This document shows positions 35,567 to 45,933 of a DNA stretch of 64,000 bases, piece after piece (position 1 is the stretch's first letter; each line of letters begins with the position of its first letter). Where the stretch lies: positions 30,422 to 94,421 of the forward strand of contig JAJYSP010000006.1 of the NCBI GenBank assembly GCA_021793515.1. Direction: 5' to 3'. The position numbers and the translations under genes are program-made. Under the pieces are notes generated by a model. It had not been told where the DNA came from and made no database searches. It saw nothing but the letters and a program-made list of their open reading frames with translations. Origin of the DNA: Actinomycetes bacterium. GTDB lineage: Bacteria > Actinomycetota > Acidimicrobiia > Acidimicrobiales > RAAP-2.

Positions 35567-36160
35567 TGGTCGGCACCCGACGGGAATTCGTTGGTACGTC
35601 CTTCGCCGAGCACATGGCCGAAATAGCGCGAACAACCACTTTGTGTGCAGTCGTCGACGTCGGACGGCCGGAATACGGTGTTCCGGAATGACACTCGCGC
35701 CAGCAATTGGTGCGTCACCCACCACATCGCCATCACTTCTATCTTTTGACACTGGCCCACGGCTGAACGACGCCCGTGTTACACAATTCTGCAGTCGTGG
35801 CCTCGTTCCAACGAGCGCAACCCATGGAATTCGGCCGTCAGCGTGTCGCCGAGCCCCCGCTCGCGGTCTCCGACAACGGAGGCTCCGCTGTAATAGCGCA
35901 CAATTAACCTCGATATACCCGCGCTGCCTGATGTAGCCATCTCGATCGCCACTACGTCCAGATTGCACTTTTCCGAACGGGCTCTGATCCATCATCTGTC
36001 CACCCGGCCCACACTCGACTCGTCAGCACAGTCCGATGATCACCCGTACCGGGTCGTCACAAAGGATGAATGCCACGATTAGCCCTTCCAGCACACCCAC
36101 TCACCAGTCGTAGGCGGATGGTGTACGGGAAGCCACCCTTCCCTTTTCACTCGCTAAGTT

Positions 36161-36176
36161 TGTTTCACGTGAAACA
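36161..36176. other. parS site 5
   Basis: Perfect 16-base parS consensus in the part of the region nearest to rsmG. Confidence 0.95.
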
Positions 36177-36281
36177 ATCGGCCCTTCTATGACCCTGCGG
36201 TGACACACCCAGGATTCATGTCCTACACCTCGGACCGCCCTTCAATCGAGGTGTGTTGTAGTACCGAAGGCGTCTCTGTTG

Positions 36282-36297
36282 TGTTTCACGTGAAACA
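36282..36297. other. parS site 6
   Basis: Perfect 16-base parS consensus, 44 bases beyond the rsmG stop and 121 bases from site 5. Confidence 0.95.
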
Positions 36298-36340
36298 TCG
36301 AGGTCGCCCGCACCTCGGTACGTCCGTGACCCCAGGGGTT

Positions 36341-36958
36341 CTAGAACAGCGGACTTTTCCCAGGCGTGCCGGTAGCGCGAGGGAAGCGCAGGGGAGTGGC
36401 GCGAATCTTCTCGATGATCTTGTAACCGGCGCTGTCGCGAAACGACCCTCGCGAGGCCAGTCCTAACTGATCAAGTCCGGTGTCACTCCACCGGTCGTCA
36501 CCAGCGGGTGGCTCTGAGACAATGAGGAGGCCACCAATCTGCAGAAACCGCACCGCACACTCTGCCGTCACGGCCGGTGGTCCGAAAGATCGTGCTGTGA
36601 CCAAACCAAACCGTGAGTCACCCCGCGTCTCACGGGCAAGTTCCTCAGCCCGACCCCGCCACACACTGCCCCCACTCGGGACGTCGTCCCACTCCAGTAC
36701 CTCGAGCAGAAAGTTCGTTCGCTTCTCCATCGAATCCAGGAACGTCGTTGGGCGAACCCAGGTCTCAAGAAGTACCAGCCCGGGAAGTCCACCGCCACTC
36801 CCCAGGTCGAGGATTGACGTCGGCGGATCGGATCGGTGGGAATGCCACGCAGCAACGAAACCGTTCGCGTGCTGAATCTGCGGCTCAATGGAACCGGGCC
36901 CTAAAAAACCCCGCGCCCTCGATTCCTCGAGGGCGCGGGTCAACCATGATGTTGTCAC
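36341..36958 (-). CDS. rsmG: 16S rRNA (guanine527-N7)-methyltransferase RsmG
   Basis: RsmG (GidB) methylates G527 of 16S rRNA; loss gives low-level streptomycin resistance in known bacteria. The 205-residue protein has the SAM motif LDLGSGGGLPGLVLL, followed by FLDSMEKRTNFLLEVLEW and VTARSFGPP. The usual NLT motif before the SAM site is not visible. The GTG start lies 8 bases after the jag stop. Oddly, a full intrinsic-terminator sequence lies within codons 7-19, so much of the transcription entering from jag may end there. Confidence 0.9.
   Translation of the reverse strand: MTTSWLTRALEESRARGFLGPGSIEPQIQHANGFVAAWHSHRSDPPTSILDLGSGGGLPGLVLLETWVRPTTFLDSMEKRTNFLLEVLEWDDVPSGGSVWRGRAEELARETRGDSRFGLVTARSFGPPAVTAECAVRFLQIGGLLIVSEPPAGDDRWSDTGLDQLGLASRGSFRDSAGYKIIEKIRATPLRFPRATGTPGKSPLF
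36903..36939 (-). terminator. Intrinsic terminator inside the 5' end of rsmG
   Basis: On the minus strand the stem CCCGCGCCCTCGA pairs over 13 bases with TCGAGGGCGCGGG around a GGAA loop, and G plus six T residues follow. This is a textbook rho-independent terminator, oriented to stop transcripts coming from jag, yet it lies wholly within the rsmG reading frame. Confidence 0.85.
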
Positions 36959-36966
36959 GAGTACTA

Positions 36967-37887
36967 CTATGCCGGAGCGATTACCACGAAGCGACGAGGC
37001 TCTTCACCCTCGGACCGGGTGACGACCGAATCAAGTCCGCTCAGCGAGTCGTGAATCGCCTTGCGGTCTGCCGCGGACATTGGCTCCAGTGCCCGCTCTT
37101 CGTTGGTCTCGATCACCTCTTGTGCGACCTTCTGGGCGAAACGCCCGAGAGCAGCTACACGACGTTCCCGATACTGCGCCACATCCACGAGGATCCGGTC
37201 GGTTCGACCCGGACTCTTGGCTTGCACCACTGTCCGCGTCACTTCTTGCAGTGCTTGTAATGTCATCCCTCGCGGCCCGACCAAAATACCCAGCTCGGTC
37301 GGGGGATTGGCATTCACTGCCAACTCGACGGTCTCCTCGTCGAGCTCGCTCACCGTTACCTCCGCAGTGATTCCCATTGAAGCGAGGAGTCCCACAAGAA
37401 ACTCCTTCGCGATTGCACCTTGCTCGGCTAGAGAGATTCCCTCGGCCACTGTGTCCTCCTTCGTCGGACTTTTCTCGACCCGTGGGGTCCCCTTGTCTTT
37501 GTGCGCCTTCTTGGGGTGATTTTCCCCGTGACCGCTCTTTTCCTTCTTCTCTTTTGGTACACCGTCTCGCTCGGCGCTCGAGGCCCCCGCGTCCTTACGT
37601 CCTGCACCGTCGGCGGACTTCGGTCCGCGGTGCTTGTCACCCCGTGGTGCGCCACCGTGGGACCGCTCTTCGCGACCACCACCGGACCGACGGGTTCGCT
37701 TCGGTCGTGGTCCTGTTGGACGGATGCGTGCGCGCACGCGAGCTTCACCCTTGACCCGACCGAAGAGTCCCGTCTTTGGCTCCTCGAGGATCTCAACCTC
37801 GGCGTCATCCTTGTTGACACCAAGGTGGGCGAGTGCGCGACTCGTCGCCTCGTCGATTGATTTACCAGTTGTCTCTACCCAATCCAT
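36967..37887 (-). CDS. jag: KhpB/Jag RNA-binding protein
   Basis: The 306-residue protein has a Jag N-terminal domain (residues about 1-55, WVETTGKSIDEATSRALAHLG), a long Lys/Arg/Gly-rich linker (about 60-150), a KH domain (about 155-235, with LVGPRGMTLQALQEV) and an R3H domain (about 240-305, with REVAALGRFAQKVA-like pattern and DRKAIHDSL). KhpB binds RNA and affects cell elongation and division in Gram-positive bacteria. Its start lies three bases after the yidC stop. Confidence 0.93.
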   Translation of the reverse strand: MDWVETTGKSIDEATSRALAHLGVNKDDAEVEILEEPKTGLFGRVKGEARVRARIRPTGPRPKRTRRSGGGREERSHGGAPRGDKHRGPKSADGAGRKDAGASSAERDGVPKEKKEKSGHGENHPKKAHKDKGTPRVEKSPTKEDTVAEGISLAEQGAIAKEFLVGLLASMGITAEVTVSELDEETVELAVNANPPTELGILVGPRGMTLQALQEVTRTVVQAKSPGRTDRILVDVAQYRERRVAALGRFAQKVAQEVIETNEERALEPMSAADRKAIHDSLSGLDSVVTRSEGEEPRRFVVIAPA

Positions 37888-37890
37888 GGG

Positions 37891-38823
37891 CTAACGCGCC
37901 TTTCTCTTACGCTTCGACCTCGAACGGGTCTGCTGCTGTGGCTTGATAGTTGAAGGTTTCGGTTCGACCGTGCCCGGCTTCGTAGTCGGTTCACTTGCCT
38001 CCGCTTTTCCAGCGGCCGGAATGGCCCGCTCCTTCTCCTTATTTGGATTCGACACACCCGCCCGGAACATCAGGTCCTGGGTGATGATTCGAATAATGGT
38101 CGAGACGATCATGTAGAGCACGACCGCTGCCGGGATCACGATGTAGAAGTACGCGAAGAACACCGGGAGGAAGCGCTGCAGCATCACCTGCTGACTCGGC
38201 ATCGCTTGACCAGTCTTCTTGTTTCGATTGTTCATCTGTGCCATCTGGAAGTACTGGAGTCCAACCGCCAGCGCTACCAGGACAAAGAAGGGGATGGTGG
38301 CCGCCACCGATGAGTGGTGACTGAACGGCTTGAGGTTGAGGTCCATCCCGAAGGCGTTGATCTGACCGTGCGACGCGATCAGATTGTGGTACATCTTCGA
38401 TGAGGTGGGGATATAGCGAGGCTGGACGACGCCTGCAGGCGTGATGTTGGTCAGGCCGCGGATAACACTATACAAAATGAATAGAAATGGAGCCTGCAGT
38501 AGGACGGGTAAGCAGCCACCGACGGGGTTCGCGCCCTCCTCGCGGTACAGCCGCATCAACTCCTCGTTGAGGATTTGGCGGTTTTCCGGCCCCTTGTACT
38601 TCTGTTGGAGCTTCTTAATCTCCGGCTGCAGTTTCTGCATGGCCATCATCGACTTCGTACTCTTCACCGTGAATGGTGTCAGTGCACCCATGATCACGAT
38701 CGTCAACAACGCGATTGCCACGGCGTAGTTCGGGATTAGCCCATAGAGGAAGGCCAACATCCACCCGAAAAGGTGGAAGATCGGCTGGAAGATCGAGCCG
38801 ATCGAGTGTTTGAGAGACGCCAT
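37891..38823 (-). CDS. yidC: Membrane protein insertase YidC
   Basis: The 310-residue insertase integrates proteins into the membrane with or without SecYEG. It shows the five-helix core (IGSIFQPIFHLFGWMLAFLYGLI, LQKKYKGPE-like cytoplasmic hairpin at residues about 70-85, NPVGGCLPVLLQAPFLFILYSVI). There is a basic C-terminal tail (RSRSKRKRKAR) that can contact ribosomes. The ATG overlaps the yidD stop (TAATG). Confidence 0.94.
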   Translation of the reverse strand: MASLKHSIGSIFQPIFHLFGWMLAFLYGLIPNYAVAIALLTIVIMGALTPFTVKSTKSMMAMQKLQPEIKKLQQKYKGPENRQILNEELMRLYREEGANPVGGCLPVLLQAPFLFILYSVIRGLTNITPAGVVQPRYIPTSSKMYHNLIASHGQINAFGMDLNLKPFSHHSSVAATIPFFVLVALAVGLQYFQMAQMNNRNKKTGQAMPSQQVMLQRFLPVFFAYFYIVIPAAVVLYMIVSTIIRIITQDLMFRAGVSNPNKEKERAIPAAGKAEASEPTTKPGTVEPKPSTIKPQQQTRSRSKRKRKAR

Positions 38824-39128
38824 TACTTCGAGCTCCTTGTCTTAGGCCGAGGTTCTGGGACGAGGTCCACACCGTGTGGACCAAGGGGACGACACCGACT
38901 CAGCCGTCGTACCGCCAGACCCGTACCGCGCAACGCTCCGTGGACCGTGATCGCCTCGAGGGCGTAGTTCGAACACGATGGGTAGAAACGGCACGGCGAC
39001 GGTCGTCCTGAGGTCAGCCGCTGATAGGCCGTGATACCGCGCACCAATAACGTCGCGGCCAGACCGGCACTAGGCGAGGAGTTCTGCTCGCTCAAGTGCT
39101 TGGCGGAGATGGGATCTGAGTTGATCAT
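38823..39128 (-). CDS. yidD: Membrane protein insertion efficiency factor YidD
   Basis: YidD assists YidC-dependent insertion. The conserved core is visible: [30 protein letters not shown], which contains the C-R-F-x-P-x-C-S pattern. With the ATG at 39128 the gene (101 residues) overlaps rnpA by 59 bases and is longer than usual; a start at the GTG at 39044 (73 residues) would fit the family better and reduce the overlap. The stop overlaps the yidC start. Confidence 0.87.
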   Translation of the reverse strand: MINSDPISAKHLSEQNSSPSAGLAATLLVRGITAYQRLTSGRPSPCRFYPSCSNYALEAITVHGALRGTGLAVRRLSRCRPLGPHGVDLVPEPRPKTRSSK

Positions 39129-39402
39129 AGGAAAGACTTCCAGTCTGAATTCCGCATTTGATCAGGTATGTCCCTGATCGAGCGGAAGGCTCAACTTCGT
39201 CGAGGAGGGCTCGGAGCCGGCGACGAATACGGTTACGCACGACAGCGTTGCCGACCTTTCGACTAACGGTGTAGGCGGCAGCCAACCGACGCCCTTCGGG
39301 TTGCTCATCAACGAAGACAACGCGCAACGGTCCACTTCGGCCCCTCGCATCGGGGTTGGCGAACTGCGCGAACTGCCGTCGGGTTCGAACCCGATCGGGC
39401 AT
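39070..39402 (-). CDS. rnpA: Ribonuclease P protein component
   Basis: The 110-residue protein assists RNase P RNA in cutting tRNA 5' leaders. The RNR signature is clear ([20 protein letters not shown], about residues 50-70). The ATG lies 3 bases after the rpmH stop, as is usual for this pair. Confidence 0.94.
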   Translation of the reverse strand: MPDRVRTRRQFAQFANPDARGRSGPLRVVFVDEQPEGRRLAAAYTVSRKVGNAVVRNRIRRRLRALLDEVEPSARSGTYLIKCGIQTGSLSYDQLRSHLRQALERAELLA

Positions 39403-39405
39403 CGA

Positions 39406-39540
39406 TCACACCGTCAGGTCGTGACGGCCCTTGTCCCGACGAGCTTTCAACACTGCCCGACCCGCGCGCGTACGCATCCGGGACCGAAAACCGTGGGTCT
39501 TGGCCCTCTTTCGCTTGTTAGGTTGATACGTCCGCTTCAC
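39406..39540 (-). CDS. rpmH: 50S ribosomal protein L34
   Basis: The minus strand from a GTG at 39540 encodes 44 residues, starting [20 protein letters not shown] and continuing [19 protein letters not shown], the L34 pattern. It is the first gene of the rpmH-rnpA-yidD-yidC-jag-rsmG series, divergent from dnaA. Confidence 0.96.
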   Translation of the reverse strand: MKRTYQPNKRKRAKTHGFRSRMRTRAGRAVLKARRDKGRHDLTV

Positions 39541-39744
39541 AGAATCCTCTTCTCACGATGTCACATCCGCTTCGCGGAACCCCCCTGGGGGGTGGCGAGC
39601 GATAGCGCCGGCAATCTTACCGCACCAGTGCGCCCAGCCCCCAACCCACTAGCGACGGTGTAACGTGAAACACCCAGAGGGGGTTGGCGACGCACACCAT
39701 CTCCTCCTGTGGATAATGTCGATGCTGGCTTGTGGAGGAACAAA
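39541..39744. promoter_or_regulatory. Divergent rpmH/dnaA promoter region
   Basis: The 204-base gap should hold the promoters of rpmH (minus) and dnaA (plus). It has a perfect DnaA box, listed separately, and a GTAACGTGAAACAC sequence that resembles half a parS site. No other structure is clear. Confidence 0.6.
39708..39716 (-). promoter_or_regulatory. DnaA box in the dnaA leader
   Basis: TGTGGATAA is a perfect complement of the consensus TTATCCACA and lies 29 bases before the chosen dnaA start, consistent with autoregulation or an origin sub-site. Confidence 0.75.
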
Positions 39745-41115
39745 GTGGCGAATGGAGATGACGTCTGGTCAGCGCTACGAGAGTCCTTACGTGGCAATGC
39801 ATCTGAAGCAGTTTGGGCCGCGGGACTCAACACGTTGTGTCTTGTGGATTACCACGACGACGAGCTCGTGATCGGGGCACCGAACCAGATCCAACTCCAA
39901 CGCGTGCAACAGCGGTATCTCCCTCTCATTATCGAACAGGCGCGACAGATCATCGGCGAGGACGTGCGTGTTTCGTTAACGATCAGTGACCAACCGATGA
40001 CGAGTGTTGTCGCAGTCACACCACCGGAGTCGACAACTGTCGCGGCGTCGTCGACTTCTTTCGCGCCGAGTGTGGATCGTCCAGCTCGTCTTGATCCACG
40101 GATGACGTTCGACTCCTTCGTACCAGGATCGTCGAACCGCCTCGCGTTCGCAGCCGCACAGTCGGTCGCTGAAACGCCTGGTCGTGCCTATAACCCACTG
40201 ATGATCTACGGGAACTCCGGACTCGGTAAGACACACCTCCTGCACGCCATTGGTAACTACGTCCACGAGAACTACCCCGGCCGCAAGGTCCTCTACGTCT
40301 CGACCGAAACTTTCCTTAACGACTTCATCCGCGCGATTCAAACGCGAACACAGCTCGCGTTGCACGAGCGCTATCGAGAGAACGATGTGTTACTCATCGA
40401 CGACATCCAGTTCATGGAGACGCGTGGTGAGACGTTCCACGAAGAGATCTTCCACACCTACAACGCGCTGCACGGCGAAGGCAAACAGATCGTGCTCACC
40501 TCAGACCGCTCGCCTCGCGACTTAGCCGGTATCCAAGAACGCTTCCGGAGTCGACTGCTCCAGGGACTCGTCACAGAGATCGATCAACCGGACCTCGAGA
40601 CACGCATTGCGATCCTGCACTCCAAAGCCGAGGGGGAGGGTGTTGAGCTGCCCCGCGACGTCGCCGAGTGGGTTGCCCACCGGGTCCGTGACAACATCCG
40701 AGAGCTCGAGGGATCTGTCACGATGCTGCGGGCTTTCGCCAACCTCCGCCAGGAGCCAATTACCCTCGATCTAGCCAAGAGCCACTTGACGAACCTCGGC
40801 CACGAACAAGTCACCCTCAAACCCGAGACCATCCTCGATGCTGTGTCGGACTACTACGGACTCTCTGTGGCGGACATCCGGGGATCGAAGCGCCTGCGGC
40901 CATTGGTTCACGCCCGACACGTTGCGATGTACCTCATCCGCGAACTGTTGAACAACTACTCCTACCCGATGATCGCGCGGATCTTTGACGGGCGGAACCA
41001 CACCACTGTGATCAGTGGGGTGGAGAAGATCAAAGAGCAACTCCCGCTCAACGGGGACCTGCTTGCCGAGATCAACCACCTCAAACGGCGCTTACAGGGA
41101 GAGGGGTTCGAATAG
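39745..41115 (+). CDS. dnaA: Chromosomal replication initiator DnaA
   Basis: DnaA opens the origin and loads the helicase. I chose the GTG at 39745 with GGAGGA five bases upstream (456 residues); an in-frame GTG at 39709 falls inside the DnaA box. An N-terminal domain I is followed by a linker, the AAA+ domain (NPLMIYGNSGLGKTHLLHAIG, DVLLIDDIQF), and domain IV with the box-reading sequence (DGRNHTTVISGVEKI) near the C-terminus. The linker (domain II) is short. Confidence 0.96.
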   Translation: MANGDDVWSALRESLRGNASEAVWAAGLNTLCLVDYHDDELVIGAPNQIQLQRVQQRYLPLIIEQARQIIGEDVRVSLTISDQPMTSVVAVTPPESTTVAASSTSFAPSVDRPARLDPRMTFDSFVPGSSNRLAFAAAQSVAETPGRAYNPLMIYGNSGLGKTHLLHAIGNYVHENYPGRKVLYVSTETFLNDFIRAIQTRTQLALHERYRENDVLLIDDIQFMETRGETFHEEIFHTYNALHGEGKQIVLTSDRSPRDLAGIQERFRSRLLQGLVTEIDQPDLETRIAILHSKAEGEGVELPRDVAEWVAHRVRDNIRELEGSVTMLRAFANLRQEPITLDLAKSHLTNLGHEQVTLKPETILDAVSDYYGLSVADIRGSKRLRPLVHARHVAMYLIRELLNNYSYPMIARIFDGRNHTTVISGVEKIKEQLPLNGDLLAEINHLKRRLQGEGFE

Positions 41116-41365
41116 GTTTGTGAACAAGATGGGTACATCGCTGTTGGTTGGTGGATGACAACTCGTGACCAATCAACATCACTTGAATCTTGAAGCCTGG
41201 TGGTTGAGACAGTTTCCGACAGTGTTGTTGGAAATCACTCGATGATTTTCTAGGGAATTATCAGGTATTTTGCAGAGATATCCACATTTCCACACCCCTA
41301 CTACTACCAACCACCCCTTCTACTAAACAAGCCACGTAACCTCAGTAGTCAAAGAAAGGCAACCG
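41116..41365. other. Putative oriC between dnaA and dnaN
   Basis: The 250-base gap is AT-rich relative to its neighbours, particularly 41225-41295. On the minus strand it reads TAG-TAG-TAG (complement of 41298-41306), then a G-rich spacer, then TGTGGAAAT and TGTGGATAT (complements of 41286-41294 and 41278-41286), two imperfect DnaA boxes. This order of DnaA-trio, GC spacer and DnaA box matches the basal unwinding element known from Bacillus. The gap lies where mycobacterial oriC lies. Confidence 0.7.
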
Positions 41366-42466
41366 ATGAAGTTCAAATCCGAGCGCGACATCCTGGTCGA
41401 AGCGCTGAGTAGTGCGAGTCGGGTCGTGGCGACAAGGCTCGTAGGTGCCACCTCTGGCGTGCTGCTGACGTTGACGGGCAACCAACTCGTCGTCACTGGG
41501 ACTGATCTCGACATCACCGTGCGTACGACTGTCGACGTGATTGGCCTCGAGGACGGGTCGGTCGTGGTGCCAGCACGACTCATCGTCGATGCCGTCCGGT
41601 CACTCGAAGCTGGAGCAGTGACTGTCGACGGCGGCGAGGAGAATGTCGAGGTCTCGCTCGGTCGCGCGAAGTTCTCCCTGCGTAGTTTCGCGGTCATGGA
41701 CTACCCGAAGCTTCCACCAATCACAGGGGCGCTCATCGCGATACCCGCGACGGACTTGATTCAGGGCATCAACCAAGTGGTGCGAGCCGCCGCCACCGAC
41801 GACGCGCGGCCGTTGTTGACGGGTGTGTTGTTCACAACAGAGAACGACGCGCTCCGATTGATCGCGACGGACTCCTATCGACTCGCCGTACGCGACGTCC
41901 CAGGTGTCTCCACAATCGGTGCGAACCATGATGTCCTCGTGCCCGCGCGTGCGCTCCAGGAGCTGCAGCGGTCAGCGTCATCACTTAGTGACGACGCCGA
42001 GGTCGGGGTCACACTCACGAACGCCGAGATCTCCTTCGTCGTGGGACACACAAACATCGCGTCGCGATTGATCGAGGGAAACTACCCGTCGGTGTTGCAA
42101 CTGATACCCGCGAGTTACCCCAACCAGCTCCGTGTCGCCAAGGACACACTGCTCACGTCACTCAAGCGCGCGAAGTTGTTGGCGAAGGACTCAACTTCCT
42201 CAGTTCGGCTCTTGGTGAAGGACCGCATGGTGGAGATCCGTACCCAGAGTCAGGACACCGGTGACGTCGAGGACAACGTCGACGCGGACTACGTGGGGGA
42301 GGACCTCACGATTGCGTTCAACCCAAACTTCCTGATTGACGGTATCGAAGCCGTGCCCGGGGACGAGGTAGTGCTCGAGATGTCGGACTCCGTTCGACCC
42401 GCCATGGTTCACGGTGTCGATGATGAGCGGTTCCGGTATCTCTTGATGCCCGTACGCGTCCAGTAG
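41366..42466 (+). CDS. dnaN: DNA polymerase III sliding clamp beta subunit
   Basis: The 366-residue protein forms the ring that holds DNA polymerase on the template. Three similar clamp domains are visible; the C-terminus ends in RYLLMPVRVQ, typical of the family (peptide-binding edge). GAAAGG precedes the ATG. Confidence 0.96.
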   Translation: MKFKSERDILVEALSSASRVVATRLVGATSGVLLTLTGNQLVVTGTDLDITVRTTVDVIGLEDGSVVVPARLIVDAVRSLEAGAVTVDGGEENVEVSLGRAKFSLRSFAVMDYPKLPPITGALIAIPATDLIQGINQVVRAAATDDARPLLTGVLFTTENDALRLIATDSYRLAVRDVPGVSTIGANHDVLVPARALQELQRSASSLSDDAEVGVTLTNAEISFVVGHTNIASRLIEGNYPSVLQLIPASYPNQLRVAKDTLLTSLKRAKLLAKDSTSSVRLLVKDRMVEIRTQSQDTGDVEDNVDADYVGEDLTIAFNPNFLIDGIEAVPGDEVVLEMSDSVRPAMVHGVDDERFRYLLMPVRVQ

Positions 42467-42481
42467 GTCGGCAGCACCATC

Positions 42482-43564
42482 GTGGGACTCCACGAACTCA
42501 CGCTGCGCAACTTCCGCCTCTTTCACGAATACCGATTCCACCCCGATCACACCGCGGTGACGGTGTTCTTATCACCCAACGGCACTGGTAAGAGCTCGGT
42601 GCTCGAGGCCGTCTACGCACTAGCGACCGCGAGCTCGTTTCGAACCAACAGCGCCGCCGACATGGTGCGCGCGGGCGAAACGAGTGCCGAGGTCCACGGC
42701 GTGCTCTTCCATCAAGATCGGCGAGTCCAAGTCGACCTCACCTTGACCCGCGGTGTTCGCTCCACCCAAAAACGGATGCTGATCAACGGACAGCGTCCCC
42801 AGTCCCGAGCTGAACTCGCTGAAGCCTTACCACTCACCGTCTTCACACCCGAGGGTGTCGAGGTGATTCGCAACGGACCTGAACAGCGGCGGGAGTTCCT
42901 TAACCACCTCATGAACGATGTGGATCCGACAACCAGCCCGTTGCTCGAGCGATTTGCCCGCGTACTCTCGCAACGAAACGCCGTCTTACGACGGATTCAA
43001 GGACGGCGCGCGACCACGAGTGAACGCGACGAGATCGAAGTCTGGACGAGCGATCTCGCGGGAACCGGCCTCGAACTCGTCGGTGAGCGCGAGTCGCTCC
43101 TCAAGGACCTTGAACCGCTGGTCAACCAGTACTACCGCGCACTCGCCGACGACGGACAGCCAGTCGCTCTGGGCTATGACCGGTCGTGGAGCGGGGACCT
43201 GCTCGACGCACTTCGACGGTCGTTCGAGGACGACGTGGCGAGGGGTCACAGTACTCGGGGTCCACACCGAGACGACATCCTGGTAACCCTTAACCACCGA
43301 GACGCCCGACGACAGGCGTCACAAGGGGAGCAGCGGTCCCTCGCCCTCGCGTTGCGCTTGGCGGGACACGAACTCGTTCAGACGCGTCGAGGAGTCGACC
43401 CCCTTCTCCTGTTGGACGACGTGTTCAGCGAACTCGACCCCGTCCGTAGCGACCGACTCCTGCAACTGCTGCCGGTTGGTCAGACCCTGGTCACGACCGC
43501 AATGCCGCTACCCACGAAGATGAAGCCGGCGTCGATCATCGACTTGACGAATGGACGCGAGTGA
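42482..43564 (+). CDS. recF: DNA replication and repair protein RecF
   Basis: RecF (360 residues) helps load RecA at gaps. It is an SMC-like ATPase: Walker A in SPNGTGKSSVLEA (residues about 32-44), signature SQGEQRSLALALRLA, and Walker B PLLLLDDVFSELD. The start is a GTG 15 bases after dnaN, and its stop overlaps the following start (GTGA). Confidence 0.95.
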   Translation: MGLHELTLRNFRLFHEYRFHPDHTAVTVFLSPNGTGKSSVLEAVYALATASSFRTNSAADMVRAGETSAEVHGVLFHQDRRVQVDLTLTRGVRSTQKRMLINGQRPQSRAELAEALPLTVFTPEGVEVIRNGPEQRREFLNHLMNDVDPTTSPLLERFARVLSQRNAVLRRIQGRRATTSERDEIEVWTSDLAGTGLELVGERESLLKDLEPLVNQYYRALADDGQPVALGYDRSWSGDLLDALRRSFEDDVARGHSTRGPHRDDILVTLNHRDARRQASQGEQRSLALALRLAGHELVQTRRGVDPLLLLDDVFSELDPVRSDRLLQLLPVGQTLVTTAMPLPTKMKPASIIDLTNGRE

Positions 43565-43863
43565 GAAAAAAGCGCGAGGAACCAGCGGTCCTAGGCGACA
43601 TCTTGAACGTGGTCGCGGGACGACTCAAACGAGTTGACATCCGTCTGATCGACCACGTTCGAGTGATTTGGGACAACACGGTCGACGAGGCGTTGCGGGA
43701 CCGGTGTCACCCGCTCTTCATCAAAGACGGTGTCCTTGTGGTTGAGGTTCCGTCAGGTGCGTTCGCGCAGCGCATCACCCAAGATGGACCGAGAATCCTC
43801 GTCGCATTCGAATCTCTTGGTACCGACGCGCCACGCTCGATCCGACCCGTCATCGCATCGTAA
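43561..43863 (+). CDS. dciA: DUF721/DciA-type helicase loader
   Basis: The 100-residue protein belongs to the DciA (DUF721) family, which loads DnaB in bacteria that lack DnaC or DnaI. The pattern VIWDNTVDEALRDRCHPLFIKDGVLVVEVPSGAFAQRI, split by strands, is the DUF721 core. The position between recF and gyrB is the same as Rv0004. It overlaps the recF stop. Confidence 0.88.
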   Translation: MRKKREEPAVLGDILNVVAGRLKRVDIRLIDHVRVIWDNTVDEALRDRCHPLFIKDGVLVVEVPSGAFAQRITQDGPRILVAFESLGTDAPRSIRPVIAS

Positions 43864-43878
43864 ACAAGCGCTTTTTGA

Positions 43879-45921
<2,043 letters not shown>

Positions 45922-45933
45922 GACCGGAGGACC

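Larger units (their letters stand above)
34195..36340. other. Gene-free parS (centromere-like) region
   Basis: About 2.1 kb between parA and rsmG hold six perfect parS sites and no convincing gene. The ORFs here are short, occur in all frames and on both strands, lack ribosome-binding sites, and translate to low-complexity sequence unlike known proteins. Composition is less GC-biased at third positions than in neighbouring genes. The spacing of the sites is irregular. The stretch also has a half-site-like CACGCGAAACAC near 34361. Confidence 0.75.

Noticed and set aside
34500..36000. Several ORFs of 60-146 codons on both strands between parA and rsmG
   Set aside because: They overlap each other in all frames, lack ribosome-binding sites, cover parS sites, and translate to sequence without recognisable domains.
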